Assembly (NCBI GenBank): GCA_903879715.1
Contig: CAIRMR010000009.1
Coordinates: 1-43,734, forward strand
DNA length: 43,734 nt
Reading direction: 5' to 3'
Source of the DNA: an uncultured Bacteroidales bacterium
GTDB taxonomy: Bacteria; Bacteroidota; Bacteroidia; Bacteroidales; UBA4417
The notes beneath the pieces were generated by a model. It ran no database searches. It saw nothing but the letters and a program-made list of their open reading frames with translations, and was not told the DNA's origin. Below, in pieces: positions 1-9,700 of the stretch; position 1 is the first letter of the stretch, and each line of letters opens with the position of its first letter. A program made the position numbers and the translations under genes.

Positions 1-132
1 ATTTGTACTACAAAAGGTTCGCTTGTGAATGCAAATGAAGAAGTTTATAGGAAAGCCGTATGCGGGAAAACCGCACGTACGGTTTGACGAGGGGGCAGGG
101 AAGGTGCTTTTATCCTTCCCGCTCTACTCTAC
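1..132 (+). mobile_element. Group II intron, 3' end (domains V and VI), partial
   Basis: Bases 53-60 pair with 78-85 (one G-U pair) to form the lower stem of a domain V, with the AGC catalytic triad at 54-56. The upper stem is TGCGG (61-65) with CCGCA, capped by a GAAA-type loop, and a two-base CG bulge lies at about 76-77. This is the roughly 34-nt domain V of bacterial group II introns. A second hairpin follows, with GGGAAGG (98-104) pairing with CCTTCCC (114-120), and a CTACTCTAC-type end carrying a potential branch A. This fits domain VI with a 3' splice site near 132, after the AC. The reverse transcriptase/maturase and the 5' part would lie before the window. The exon begins near 133, about 50 bases before the sulfatase start, so the element sits in that gene's leader and does not interrupt its reading frame. 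Confidence 0.85.
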
Positions 133-183
133 TGGCAAAAATACCTATTGATAAGACTGATTGGTTACAAATTAAATAAAGGA

Positions 184-1776
184 ATGAAAGGAACAAGAAT
201 AAACTTTATAATCCTTTTCATCTGTTTATTACTGGCAAATGGACTGCTTGCCCGGGATAAAGTTGTTTTTTATCCTCGGCCTGGGAATTATGCTGACTCT
301 GAGCAATCCAAACACCCTGGTACAAATCGTCGGCCAAACATTTTGTTTCTGCTGAGCGATGACCAAAGATGGGATTCGCAGGGATGTTATGGAAATACTG
401 TGATAGCCACACCTGAAATAGACAGATTGGCAGGAGAAGGAGTAAAATTCAGTAATTCTTTTGTCACGTTCTCTGTATGCTGCGCCAGCCGTGCAGTTAT
501 TCAGACTGGCATATATTCCCGCTCCAGGTCAGGTGGCGCAGATAATGTAACCGCTATTGCGACTCCCCGGAATTGGGATGCAACTTTACCTGCAATACTC
601 AAAGACAAGGGCTATTTTACAGGGTATATCGGAAAATGGGATGTAGGCGCAGGGGAAGACGGATTTCGGATGGGAATGAATCTTTATGATTACTGGGGCG
701 GAGACAGATGGCACGGGAATTACTGGCATGAGCGTAACTGCAGTTTTGTTACCAATGATGGGATGCAGCACAAAAGTGAGATACGATGTAACTGTGTTCC
801 CGGTACTCCCTGGGAGTCGTCGTTTCCCCGTACTGGTTTCAGCGGAATGGCTGACCCGATACACACCGATATTGAAGTAGCTCCACTAAAGTTGAAAACA
901 TTCCTGGATTCGAGGGATAAGGACAAACCTTTCTTTCTGCAGATTTCTTTCAGGGCGCCTAAAGACCCATGGTCTGATTATCCTCTTGAAGTACAGGATT
1001 TCTATAAAGCAGACAGCATTCCTGTTGCACCTACAGCTAATCTTGAAAATGCTTTGCAGCAACCGGAATTCCTTCAAAAATCAATGGCGGCTGATCATGC
1101 AAGACGCATGCTGAGTACAAAAGGTTTGTTGGAAAACGAAATACGAAAGCATTATCGGCTTGTAACCGGGATTGATATCGCAATAGGGAGATTGAGGGAA
1201 ATACTTTCCGATGCCGGGGTGGATGATAATACTATAATAGTATTTTCTTCAGATAACGGGGCTTTCCTGGGAGAGCACGGCTTCTGGGGGAAATGGTTGC
1301 CTTACGAGGAATCCATACGTGTTCCCCTGATTATTTATGATCCCCGTGCACCCTCAGAGAAAAGGGGAAAAACTGTTGAAGAGATGGTTCTGAATGTTGA
1401 TTATGCTCCAACATTTCTCTCTTATGCTGGTATAAAAGCTCCTGATGAAATGCAGGGAATGGATATCAGGAAATTATTGTCAGGGAATAAAACGGGTTGG
1501 CGGAAAGACTGGTATTATGAACACACATGGACTGCAAAAGATCTTGGCGCTAAGGTTGTTCCGATAGTTCCAAGCGAAGCTGTAAGAACAGATGAATGGA
1601 AATACATAGTATTCTGTAATGAAGATCCGGTTGTTGAACAGCTGTTCAATATTAAAAAAGATCCTTACGAAACCAGTAATTTAATAGCAAACCAGGAGTG
1701 CGTTTCTATTCTTGGCCAACTCAGAGAAAGGCTTGGGTATTACAGGGATTTATATACTCCTGAAAAGCCTGAATAA
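184..1776 (+). CDS. Secreted S1-family (arylsulfatase-type) sulfatase
   Basis: Hydrolyses sulfate esters, here most likely on a glycan, in the periplasm or at the cell surface. Start chosen at ATG 184, which gives a typical signal peptide (MKGTRINF, then a leucine-rich core ending near LLARD); the longer TTG reading from 148 adds residues that do not look like a leader. The core begins PNILFLLSDDQR, with the metal-binding Asp pair. The active-site motif CCASRAVIQTG is at about residues 99-109 from this start. The first Cys is the residue converted to formylglycine, so an anaerobic sulfatase-maturating enzyme is needed in trans. SSDNG (second metal-binding segment) and GKW motifs are also present. 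About 530 residues is normal for the family. The S1 subfamily, and so the sugar, cannot be assigned by eye. First gene of a same-strand run of glycan-degrading enzymes. Confidence 0.95.
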   Translation: MKGTRINFIILFICLLLANGLLARDKVVFYPRPGNYADSEQSKHPGTNRRPNILFLLSDDQRWDSQGCYGNTVIATPEIDRLAGEGVKFSNSFVTFSVCCASRAVIQTGIYSRSRSGGADNVTAIATPRNWDATLPAILKDKGYFTGYIGKWDVGAGEDGFRMGMNLYDYWGGDRWHGNYWHERNCSFVTNDGMQHKSEIRCNCVPGTPWESSFPRTGFSGMADPIHTDIEVAPLKLKTFLDSRDKDKPFFLQISFRAPKDPWSDYPLEVQDFYKADSIPVAPTANLENALQQPEFLQKSMAADHARRMLSTKGLLENEIRKHYRLVTGIDIAIGRLREILSDAGVDDNTIIVFSSDNGAFLGEHGFWGKWLPYEESIRVPLIIYDPRAPSEKRGKTVEEMVLNVDYAPTFLSYAGIKAPDEMQGMDIRKLLSGNKTGWRKDWYYEHTWTAKDLGAKVVPIVPSEAVRTDEWKYIVFCNEDPVVEQLFNIKKDPYETSNLIANQECVSILGQLRERLGYYRDLYTPEKPE

Positions 1777-1864
1777 AATGCAAAAACACTGCCTTTCTTT
1801 TCGTTCATAATAAATGGTTTGACATGATAAAAAATAATTTTTTCCACTAAGCAAATAAAGCGTC

Positions 1865-3385
1865 ATGAAATTAAATTCTGTTTATTTGCTATGCTGTTTA
1901 TTTGCTTTTGGATGTTCCATTAACTTAAAAAAGGGCATTACCATAAGTAAAGAAGAAGAAATGCTGCGCAAGCGGGTTAACAGCGATTATCAGCGCCCTG
2001 TATATCATGCTACCCCTCCCGTTTATGCTATGGGTGACCCGAATGGGCTGATCCAGTACAAAGGGGTATATCATTTGTTTTATCAAAATCACCGCCCTCT
2101 CAATGATTCGGTTTCCAATACTCATTGGGGACACTTTACAAGTAAGGATTTATTTCATTGGAAGGAGCAGGCAGTGGCTATATCCCCTGAAGATCCCTGG
2201 AAGCAATGTTACTCCGGTTCAACAGTTATTTTCAATGATAGGCCGGTAGCTTTTTTTACCGGTCTCTCCGGTAAGTACCTGGAAGTCCCCTGTATTGCCT
2301 TTTCAAAAGATGATGATTTAAACATTTGGGAGCAATATAAAAATAATCCTATTATAGCTCAACGCCCCGAAGGGTTATCTGGTGGCGGGTTTCGCGATCC
2401 TTATACCTGGAAAGAAGGAAACCGTGTTTTTATGGCATTGGCTTCAAGTACCAAAATCGGGGGAGCCATTCTTTTATATAGTTCTGAAGATCTGGTAGAT
2501 TGGGAGTATCAAGGGCCCTTGTACCAGGGAACAATTGAGCCCGGCGCTGAGGGCGAACTATTTGAGTGCCCAAGTTTTTACCTTATTGGTAATGGGAAAT
2601 ACATTTTGAGTTATAACAAGTTATACAGTATCAATGGAAAGATTGCTGCTGCACGTCGCCCTGTATATATGGTTGGCAGATATGAAAATTACAGATTCAC
2701 ACCTGAATACCAGGCGGATCTGGATATTTTTAATGAAAGCTGGGCCCCACAGACATTCAAGGATGAAAAGGGCAGATATATTCAATTTGCTTTGTCCTGG
2801 TGCGGCAGGACCGATGATGCAGGCTGGCATGGGGTGCAAACAATGCCCCGGCAAGTTACGATGGGGGAAGATAACCGGTTACGGTTCAACCCGGTTAATG
2901 AACATCTGTCGCTACTACACAATCATAGAAATTTTGGGGGAATGAAGCTAACTCCGTCAGACAAAAATGTATTAAAAAATCTGAAAGGCGATTGCGTGAA
3001 GTTACGCGTGGTTTTTGAACCTGGATACGATGCAATAAAACTGGGGGTAATTGTAAGGAAATCAGATGACGGAAAGGAGTTCACCAGGATTTATTATGAT
3101 ACGGAAGAAAAACGAATTATGGTCGACAGAACTCATGGCAGTGCTGAGGGTGCAATTTACAAAAATGACAGGTTTGAAAGAGGCCAGGTTGAGTTGTCGG
3201 ATAAAGAACCGCTGGTAATAGAAGTTTTTTTAGACAAGTCAGTTATAGAAGTATTTGTAAATGAAGGTGCTGCTGCCGGTATTACCCGCGTTTTTCCTTC
3301 AAAAAACAGCCTTGGAATTGATCTTTTCTCTGAAGCGGGGAGTGCAGAAGTAAGCTCAGTTGAGGTTTGGGATATTGAGTTATAG
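1865..3385 (+). CDS. GH32-like five-bladed propeller glycosidase, putative lipoprotein
   Basis: A glycoside hydrolase of the GH32 (beta-fructosidase) type. The three GH32 signatures occur in order: GDPNG with nucleophile Asp about residue 58, FRDP at about 176-179, and FECP with the acid/base Glu about 234. A C-terminal beta-sandwich (about 350-506) ends with the EVFVNEG-type segment found in GH32 enzymes. The N-terminus ends in AFGC (Cys17), so it is probably a lipoprotein. The segment before the nucleophile is YAMGDPNG where the family usually has WMNDPNG, and the context (rhamnosidases, arabinofuranosidase) does not suggest fructan, so a non-fructan substrate is possible. It lies 88 bases after the sulfatase and 31 bases before the GH106-like gene, probably in one transcript. 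Fold assignment is firm; specificity is open. Confidence 0.85.
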   Translation: MKLNSVYLLCCLFAFGCSINLKKGITISKEEEMLRKRVNSDYQRPVYHATPPVYAMGDPNGLIQYKGVYHLFYQNHRPLNDSVSNTHWGHFTSKDLFHWKEQAVAISPEDPWKQCYSGSTVIFNDRPVAFFTGLSGKYLEVPCIAFSKDDDLNIWEQYKNNPIIAQRPEGLSGGGFRDPYTWKEGNRVFMALASSTKIGGAILLYSSEDLVDWEYQGPLYQGTIEPGAEGELFECPSFYLIGNGKYILSYNKLYSINGKIAAARRPVYMVGRYENYRFTPEYQADLDIFNESWAPQTFKDEKGRYIQFALSWCGRTDDAGWHGVQTMPRQVTMGEDNRLRFNPVNEHLSLLHNHRNFGGMKLTPSDKNVLKNLKGDCVKLRVVFEPGYDAIKLGVIVRKSDDGKEFTRIYYDTEEKRIMVDRTHGSAEGAIYKNDRFERGQVELSDKEPLVIEVFLDKSVIEVFVNEGAAAGITRVFPSKNSLGIDLFSEAGSAEVSSVEVWDIEL

Positions 3386-3416
3386 ATTCATGAATATTCA
3401 AAAAAAATAATAAGCG

Positions 3417-6400
3417 ATGTGTTTAAAGGAATTGTTTAATCAGATATGTAAAGCCGCAAAATGGACAAGGGCAGTAATGTTTATTTGCTTATTTAATTTT
3501 ATTTTTTTTACAGCTAATGCTCAGTCAACTACCAACTGGGGAAAACTGCAATCGGACAAGTATAAATCGCTTCAGGATAATTTTGGCAATCCGGACATGA
3601 TTTATGCCCCTTTCCTGTATTGGTTCTGGGATGAACCCCTTAATCGGGAAAAGATCCGCAGTATGACGCATGAGATAGTGAAGCAAAAGTTTAATCCGGG
3701 GTATATTTTTGCCCATACCTCTATGGCGGATTTGCTGTCGACAACTCCCGGCCTTGAAAAAGCGATGGAGCCGCATCCAAGTTTACCGGATAAAGAATGG
3801 CTTTCGCAGGAATGGTTCGATGCATTAAAAGATGTTGTCGAAATTACAAAAGCCGCGAATGCTTATGTGACTTATGCAGATGAGTTTATGTGGCCCAGTG
3901 GGCGGGCAAACGGGCGTGTAATAAAACAACATCCTGAACTACACAACTCGAACCTGGACTTTTCAGTGATTGATGTACAGGGAGGAGAAAGTGTGGATTT
4001 ACCTGAATCGTTCTTCACCGTAGTGGCCAAAACTTCGAAAAAAACAGGTAAAGATGAGTTTATTTATGCTTCCAGCAAAGAGGCATTTGTTCCTTCAGGC
4101 CTGGTAGTAGAAGATATGTATAAAAAGAATTCCCTGGGACAGACGATTACGGTTGAAAAACCCTGGCTAAAAGAGATTTCTGTTATGACGACATGCTGGT
4201 TCGGTGAAACAAAAACAGGTTTTACGCTTGAAGCCCGGGTTAATGGTCCTGATGGAAGGCTTATTTCTAAGAAATATTTTAGCCCCGGATTACATGAATA
4301 TGACAGACCCACTCTGGAAATTCCTGAGGTTTTTCCAGGCGGAACCAGGTTATATATTGCGCTGATACCAGAAGAAGGTCTTATCGCAGGAGAATTGGGC
4401 TGGTGGTATAGAAGTGGCGATGTGTATCCCGGAGGAAATTCATATAAAAATGGAGAAAGTCAAAGTGAAAGTGATTTTTATATAAATATGATATACAGGA
4501 CTGCAATGCCTGTGAATAAAAGTTTAGCTAAGTCTCCTTATTTTGAAACGGAGATTAAGAGTTCAAGTTTAAAGTTAATAGGCGAAGGAAAAACCTTTAC
4601 CTGGACAGCTCCGAAAGGAGACTCTTGGAGAGTATATAGCTTTACCCGAAAAGATGGCGGCTCAGTCAATTACCTGGATGAACACCTGGCTTCAGCATTT
4701 ATTGAGATTGCACACAAACCCTATTTTGATAAATTGGGTGAATATATGAACTCCGTAATTCCAGGTGCTATCTGTGATAATGAGGGTGGTTTTGGAGTTC
4801 TTCCTTGGTCAACTCAATTGCCTGTTCGATATAGAGATTCAACAGGTAACGACATTCGTATTATGATGCCTTTACTGATTGATAAAGATGCTGAAGGAAA
4901 ATTTGCCAAGGCCCGTTTTGATTATCTGGAAACAGTAACTGAACTCTACACCAGTTATTTTGGCGAGGTCAACGACTACTTACAAAAAAAAGGTTTGTAT
5001 TATGTATCGAATTTCTGGGAGGAGAGTTTGCAATGGATTACCAGTGGTGTGGGTGATCTGATGAAAATGCAGCGACGTTTTTCAATGCCTGGAACAGATG
5101 CCTTAACACTAAAGATTTTTGATCCGCATGATTTAGCGGAAAGCCACTCAGTAGCTGCTTTCGAAAGCCGTCGTTTAGAATGTGAATTTATGGGTGCCGG
5201 TGGTTGGGGAGACCTGACTATGAAAAATTTCAAAACAGGTATCAATTCAACAGTAGCTATGGGTGCCAGTCACATTGTTTTACATGCATTGTTCATGGCT
5301 CGCCAGCAAAAAGGTAATGTCTGGGTGCCAGACTATTACGATGAACTTCCTATGTGGCCCTATATACATGTTTGGACTGATTTTGTCCGGCGGACAAGCT
5401 ACATAAATTCTCAGGGCAATGTTGCCCCCGACGTTCTGTTGCTTAATCCCTTGTCAAGTGCCTGGGTACTTTCGGGTAATCCGGAAGAAATATGGGGACC
5501 GCCTTCAGGAAATGTGAATTTGCTTGATAACATGTACGACAAAAAAGTGCAGGAAATAAATCACATCTATAGTGAAGCGATGCGTCAGATGTATAAATAT
5601 CGCATCGAATACCTCATAGCCGACGGACATTATATGAACTTGATGAAACTGAATGGCGAGGAGTTGCAGTATGGTGATTTTCACTTTAAGACAGTTGTAA
5701 TTCCACCGATGGTAGTAATGCCTGTTAATGTTGCTGAGAAACTGGTGGATTTTGCAAAAGCCGGGGGAATAGTTTATGCGCTGGGAGAACTGCCCACAGG
5801 TTCAACAGACAACGGAATGAATGACCGGAAAATATTAAAACTGATGAAAGAGCTGGAACGGCAGCCTGGTTTTAAGCATATAAAAGATGGCATCATTGCC
5901 GAAATGAAAGATCCATCGACCAAACTAAAATCCCGGATAAATTTTATCTCCGGTGAATTTGACATGGTACAGAAACATCGCTACGCCGATGGGCGTCACT
6001 TCTTCTGGCTGGCAAATAATAGCGATGAATACAGGAAAAGCGAAGTGGAAATCACAGGCATACAAGGCCTTGCTTCTATTTGGGATTGTGAGACTGGCGA
6101 AATTAAAGAAATTGCTTCGGATAAAAAGGGTGGTGATTCACGGCTTGGTATCAGTTTCAAACCCAATGAGGCATACTGGCTCGTTATCGATCCGGAAAAG
6201 CCAATGAAGTCTTCAGTGAGCATGCCGGTAATGGTCAAAGAAGAGAACATCCTTCTTACTCTTGATGGTGAATGGAAAATATCTATAGACCCGGATGTTC
6301 AGCCAAAGCTTGAATTTCCAGCTAAAGTCTCTGATAGCCTTATTGGGAATGGCATTAAACGAAACCTGAGTTTATGGGATAAATGGAATGAAGTGCCCGG

Positions 6401-6722
6401 TAATTTCAGCGGTCTGCTTGATTACACTAAAACATTTATGCTTGATGAAACACCAGGTGAAGTCATAATCGATTTGGGTGAAGTATATCATTTTGCCCAG
6501 GTGTGGGTAAATAATGAGGACCTCGGAACTAAATTATGGCCTCCCCATAATTTTACAACCAGTGCTCTTAAAAAGGGATCAATCACTATCCGCATCCGTG
6601 TCGGCAACCTTGTAAACAATAACTATGATATGAAACCCGGAATAGATTCATTCGGCAGATATTTATCGGAATCCCTTTCTTTTTCAGGTTTGAAAGGGCC
6701 TGTAAGCCTGAAAGTTAAATGA
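3417..6722 (+). CDS. GH106-like (alpha-L-rhamnosidase family) secreted glycosidase
   Basis: 1101 residues, the usual size for GH106 proteins. The N-terminal signal peptide ends near TANAQ. The mature protein opens with NPDMIYAPFLYWFWDEPL, the GH106-type start. A TIM-barrel-like region contains CDNEGG, then NFWEESLQW, then FESRRLECEFMG, segments carrying conserved Glu residues at positions where the family has its catalytic acid and base. The C-terminal quarter has a jelly-roll with VYHFAQVWVNNEDLG and VGNLVNN, the galactose-binding-like fold that ends these enzymes. Known GH106 members remove alpha-L-rhamnose from rhamnogalacturonan and related glycans in the periplasm. The same core recurs in the protein at 12265-17451, and a more distant relative is at 34136-37184. 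Exact linkage is unknown; the motifs differ enough from that third copy to suggest another specificity. Confidence 0.85.
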   Translation: MCLKELFNQICKAAKWTRAVMFICLFNFIFFTANAQSTTNWGKLQSDKYKSLQDNFGNPDMIYAPFLYWFWDEPLNREKIRSMTHEIVKQKFNPGYIFAHTSMADLLSTTPGLEKAMEPHPSLPDKEWLSQEWFDALKDVVEITKAANAYVTYADEFMWPSGRANGRVIKQHPELHNSNLDFSVIDVQGGESVDLPESFFTVVAKTSKKTGKDEFIYASSKEAFVPSGLVVEDMYKKNSLGQTITVEKPWLKEISVMTTCWFGETKTGFTLEARVNGPDGRLISKKYFSPGLHEYDRPTLEIPEVFPGGTRLYIALIPEEGLIAGELGWWYRSGDVYPGGNSYKNGESQSESDFYINMIYRTAMPVNKSLAKSPYFETEIKSSSLKLIGEGKTFTWTAPKGDSWRVYSFTRKDGGSVNYLDEHLASAFIEIAHKPYFDKLGEYMNSVIPGAICDNEGGFGVLPWSTQLPVRYRDSTGNDIRIMMPLLIDKDAEGKFAKARFDYLETVTELYTSYFGEVNDYLQKKGLYYVSNFWEESLQWITSGVGDLMKMQRRFSMPGTDALTLKIFDPHDLAESHSVAAFESRRLECEFMGAGGWGDLTMKNFKTGINSTVAMGASHIVLHALFMARQQKGNVWVPDYYDELPMWPYIHVWTDFVRRTSYINSQGNVAPDVLLLNPLSSAWVLSGNPEEIWGPPSGNVNLLDNMYDKKVQEINHIYSEAMRQMYKYRIEYLIADGHYMNLMKLNGEELQYGDFHFKTVVIPPMVVMPVNVAEKLVDFAKAGGIVYALGELPTGSTDNGMNDRKILKLMKELERQPGFKHIKDGIIAEMKDPSTKLKSRINFISGEFDMVQKHRYADGRHFFWLANNSDEYRKSEVEITGIQGLASIWDCETGEIKEIASDKKGGDSRLGISFKPNEAYWLVIDPEKPMKSSVSMPVMVKEENILLTLDGEWKISIDPDVQPKLEFPAKVSDSLIGNGIKRNLSLWDKWNEVPGNFSGLLDYTKTFMLDETPGEVIIDLGEVYHFAQVWVNNEDLGTKLWPPHNFTTSALKKGSITIRIRVGNLVNNNYDMKPGIDSFGRYLSESLSFSGLKGPVSLKVK

Positions 6723-6766
6723 TTGTAGTAATTAATAATTTCTGAAAACCATTTCAATTGTAAAAC

Positions 6767-9700
6767 ATGAAAACAACTGCAACAAGATGTCGTAACATTA
6801 AAATACTAACATTTCTGTTTTTATTGTATTCTATTGTTTTTATTCCAGTCTTATCCAACGGGCAGGTAAATGGCTCGCAGAAATCCAGGTATGAAGCTAT
6901 TGACGGAGCGATTGTCGGGCATAATCCTGGATACTATAATAACCGGCCGCTATACATTAACAACACCGACGCATTTATCCTTACCGGCGATAAACCGATA
7001 GCCCGCTTGGCTAAGGATCATTATCTGTATGGTACTTTCTTGATGGCCATCGAACGAAACGGGAAAGTGAAATGGCTGCAGGAATGTGATCAGATAACAT
7101 CTGCCTATCGTCCGGGAAAGATGAGCTGGCAGATTGGTGATAAGGAATTTCCCGGGCTGAAAGTGAATTTGGAAATAGTACCGATGGCTACGGGGACCGG
7201 CATGTCTGTTCGGGCAACAGCAGAAGGTGCAATTGACGGAGATAAGTTGATATGGGCTTTTGGAGGTGCAAAATGGTTTACCGGACAGAATTTGTCATCA
7301 ACATTTGATGTGATGGTTCATCCCGAACTTGTACTATATGGGTTTAAGCCCGAAGAATGCAAAAACAATGTGATCGATACTACTGCTGAGTTTAGTTTTG
7401 TGAGTTTTGCAGACGGCACAACAAATCAAAAGAAACTATTTTCCGTTGCCGGAAGCTGTAGTTTTTTAACAAATCGTAGCATCAGCGACGCCTCAACCTG
7501 GAATAACAGCAGTTTATCTGGGCAGTCAAAAACCATTGATTTGCCTATCCTGAACGGAAGGGTTGTACTTGAAAAAGGGAAGCCGGTCTATTGGGCTTTC
7601 GAATCTTTTAATGAGGCTGGTAATCCTGATTTATCCATGATTAAGAATCCTGAAAATGCATTTTCAGAAGGATTAAAGCGTACAGATGCTTTCGGGGACA
7701 GATTAAAAATCAATACTCCCGATCCATATCTTAATGCTGTTGCGCAGGCTTCGGTAGCAGCTGTTGACGGCACCTGGTATCCGCCGGTATTTGTGCATGG
7801 TGCAATGCAGTATAATGTGCGATTTCCTGGCTGGCGCACCCTATTTGGCGGATCAATGTATGGCTGGCATGAGAGGGTTCAACGTGAAGCTGAATTCTAT
7901 ATCGGTGCGCAAATCACAGAGTCAGACAAAACAGAGGCAAAACCTGATCCGGCATTATTGCTGACAGGACAGCACCCAGATTCAAGATTTTATGGAGCTG
8001 GGAGAATTGATAAGGATCAACAATTCTACGACATGCAGACGCAGTTTTTTGACCAGGTAATCGAAGAGTGGCGCTTTTCTGCCGACCCCGACCTGGAAAA
8101 GATACTTCGTCCTGCTCTCGAGTTGCACCTAACCTGGATGCGCGACTGTTTCGATCCTGATCACGACGGTATTTACACAAGCTATCTCAATACCTGGCCT
8201 ACAGATTCACAATGGTATAATGGAGGTGGAACTGCAGAAGAAACTTCTTATGCATATCGCGGACATCTTGCTGCCAGGGATATGGCCCGCAGGGCAAGGG
8301 ACAAAGAAGCAGAAACTTACCATGCCCAAATGCTTGAAAAAATCAAAAAGTCCTTTTTCAAAAAACTATGGATTAAGGATAAAGGTCATTCAGGTGCTTA
8401 TATAGAGGAGGGAGGGAACAAACGTTTGCACAAAGATCCATGGCTTTACAGCATTTTTCTTCCCATTGATGCCGGATTAACTTCAAAACAGCAGGCTGTT
8501 GAATCAGTTTATTATTCAGAATGGGCTCTTCAGAATGACCGTATGCCTGCAGGAGGGAGAAGAGTCTGGACTTCTGGCTGGATGCCGGGAAGGTTCTCTG
8601 TGCGCGAACTTTGGCCTGGAGATAATTACCACCTGGCACTTAGCTATTTTCAGGCAGGCTTGCCCAACGATGGCTGGGATATTATGCGCGGCACCTTTAT
8701 GACCAGTGCTTTTAATCACAAATCCCCCGGGAATCTTGGAGGTGTCCAGGGCGGCGTTGACTTTGGCGATTGTGTGCATACTTTCACCCGGGCACTGGTT
8801 GCCGGACTGTTCGGTTTTAAACCTGATTATCCAAATGGGAAAGTCAATATTTCACCCCGGTTCCCGACCGACTGGAGCAATGCCTCTATTGAACTGCCTG
8901 ATGTGAAAATGGCCTTCAACCGCAGTGGAAACAGAATCATGTATTCTTGCAGATTAGCCCGTGCGGCAAACCTTGAACTGCTTTTGCCGGTTCAATGTAA
9001 AGGGATTGAAAATGTGAGTGTTAACGGAAAAAAAGTACAATGGGAGTTGCTTCCCGGTGTTGGCGGAAGCGTTGTTAAGATTGATCTTGTAGAAACGGCT
9101 AAGGCAGAAGTGATTATAGAAACGAGTAAGCAGTTGCCCTATTATTCACCGGTAACTATTGCAGGAAATATTGGAGAAGTAATCCGCTTTACGGCAAAGG
9201 ATGCGCAAATTATTGGATATGAAGATCCCCAGGGTGTTCTTGAAAATGAAGAAAATAAAAATGGAATCATTACAGCCACTCTTTCTAAAAATCCGGGGTT
9301 TCATACTATAGTTGCAGAAGTAATTGTAGGTAAGGCGCATCAATGGCGGGTATTCAGGATCAAAGTGAACGATCCCATTGGTGAAACCAAAAAGCAGGCT
9401 CGGTTTGTTGATGAAATCCCTGCAAATGCAGGCTGGAAAATTATTGATATCAGTTCGATGTTTAATGCAAATGTCGCAAGAATTTATTACCAGCTGTATC
9501 TGACCCCTCGCCCCAATACTGTTTCTGCACGGCTGGGATCTGATGGCTATTCACCCTGGACGCATCTCTATTGGAATCTGGTGCCACCTGTAATTAATAC
9601 AGATAGTGTGAAAACAATGCTGTATAACCAAAGCCGTCTTATTACTCCTCAGAAAATACCATTCCTGTGGAACCCGGTTTGGGGATTTAAAAACATCGCA

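Noticed and set aside
148-183. TTG start at 148 for the sulfatase
   Set aside because: The 12 extra residues do not improve the leader; ATG 184 gives a normal signal peptide.
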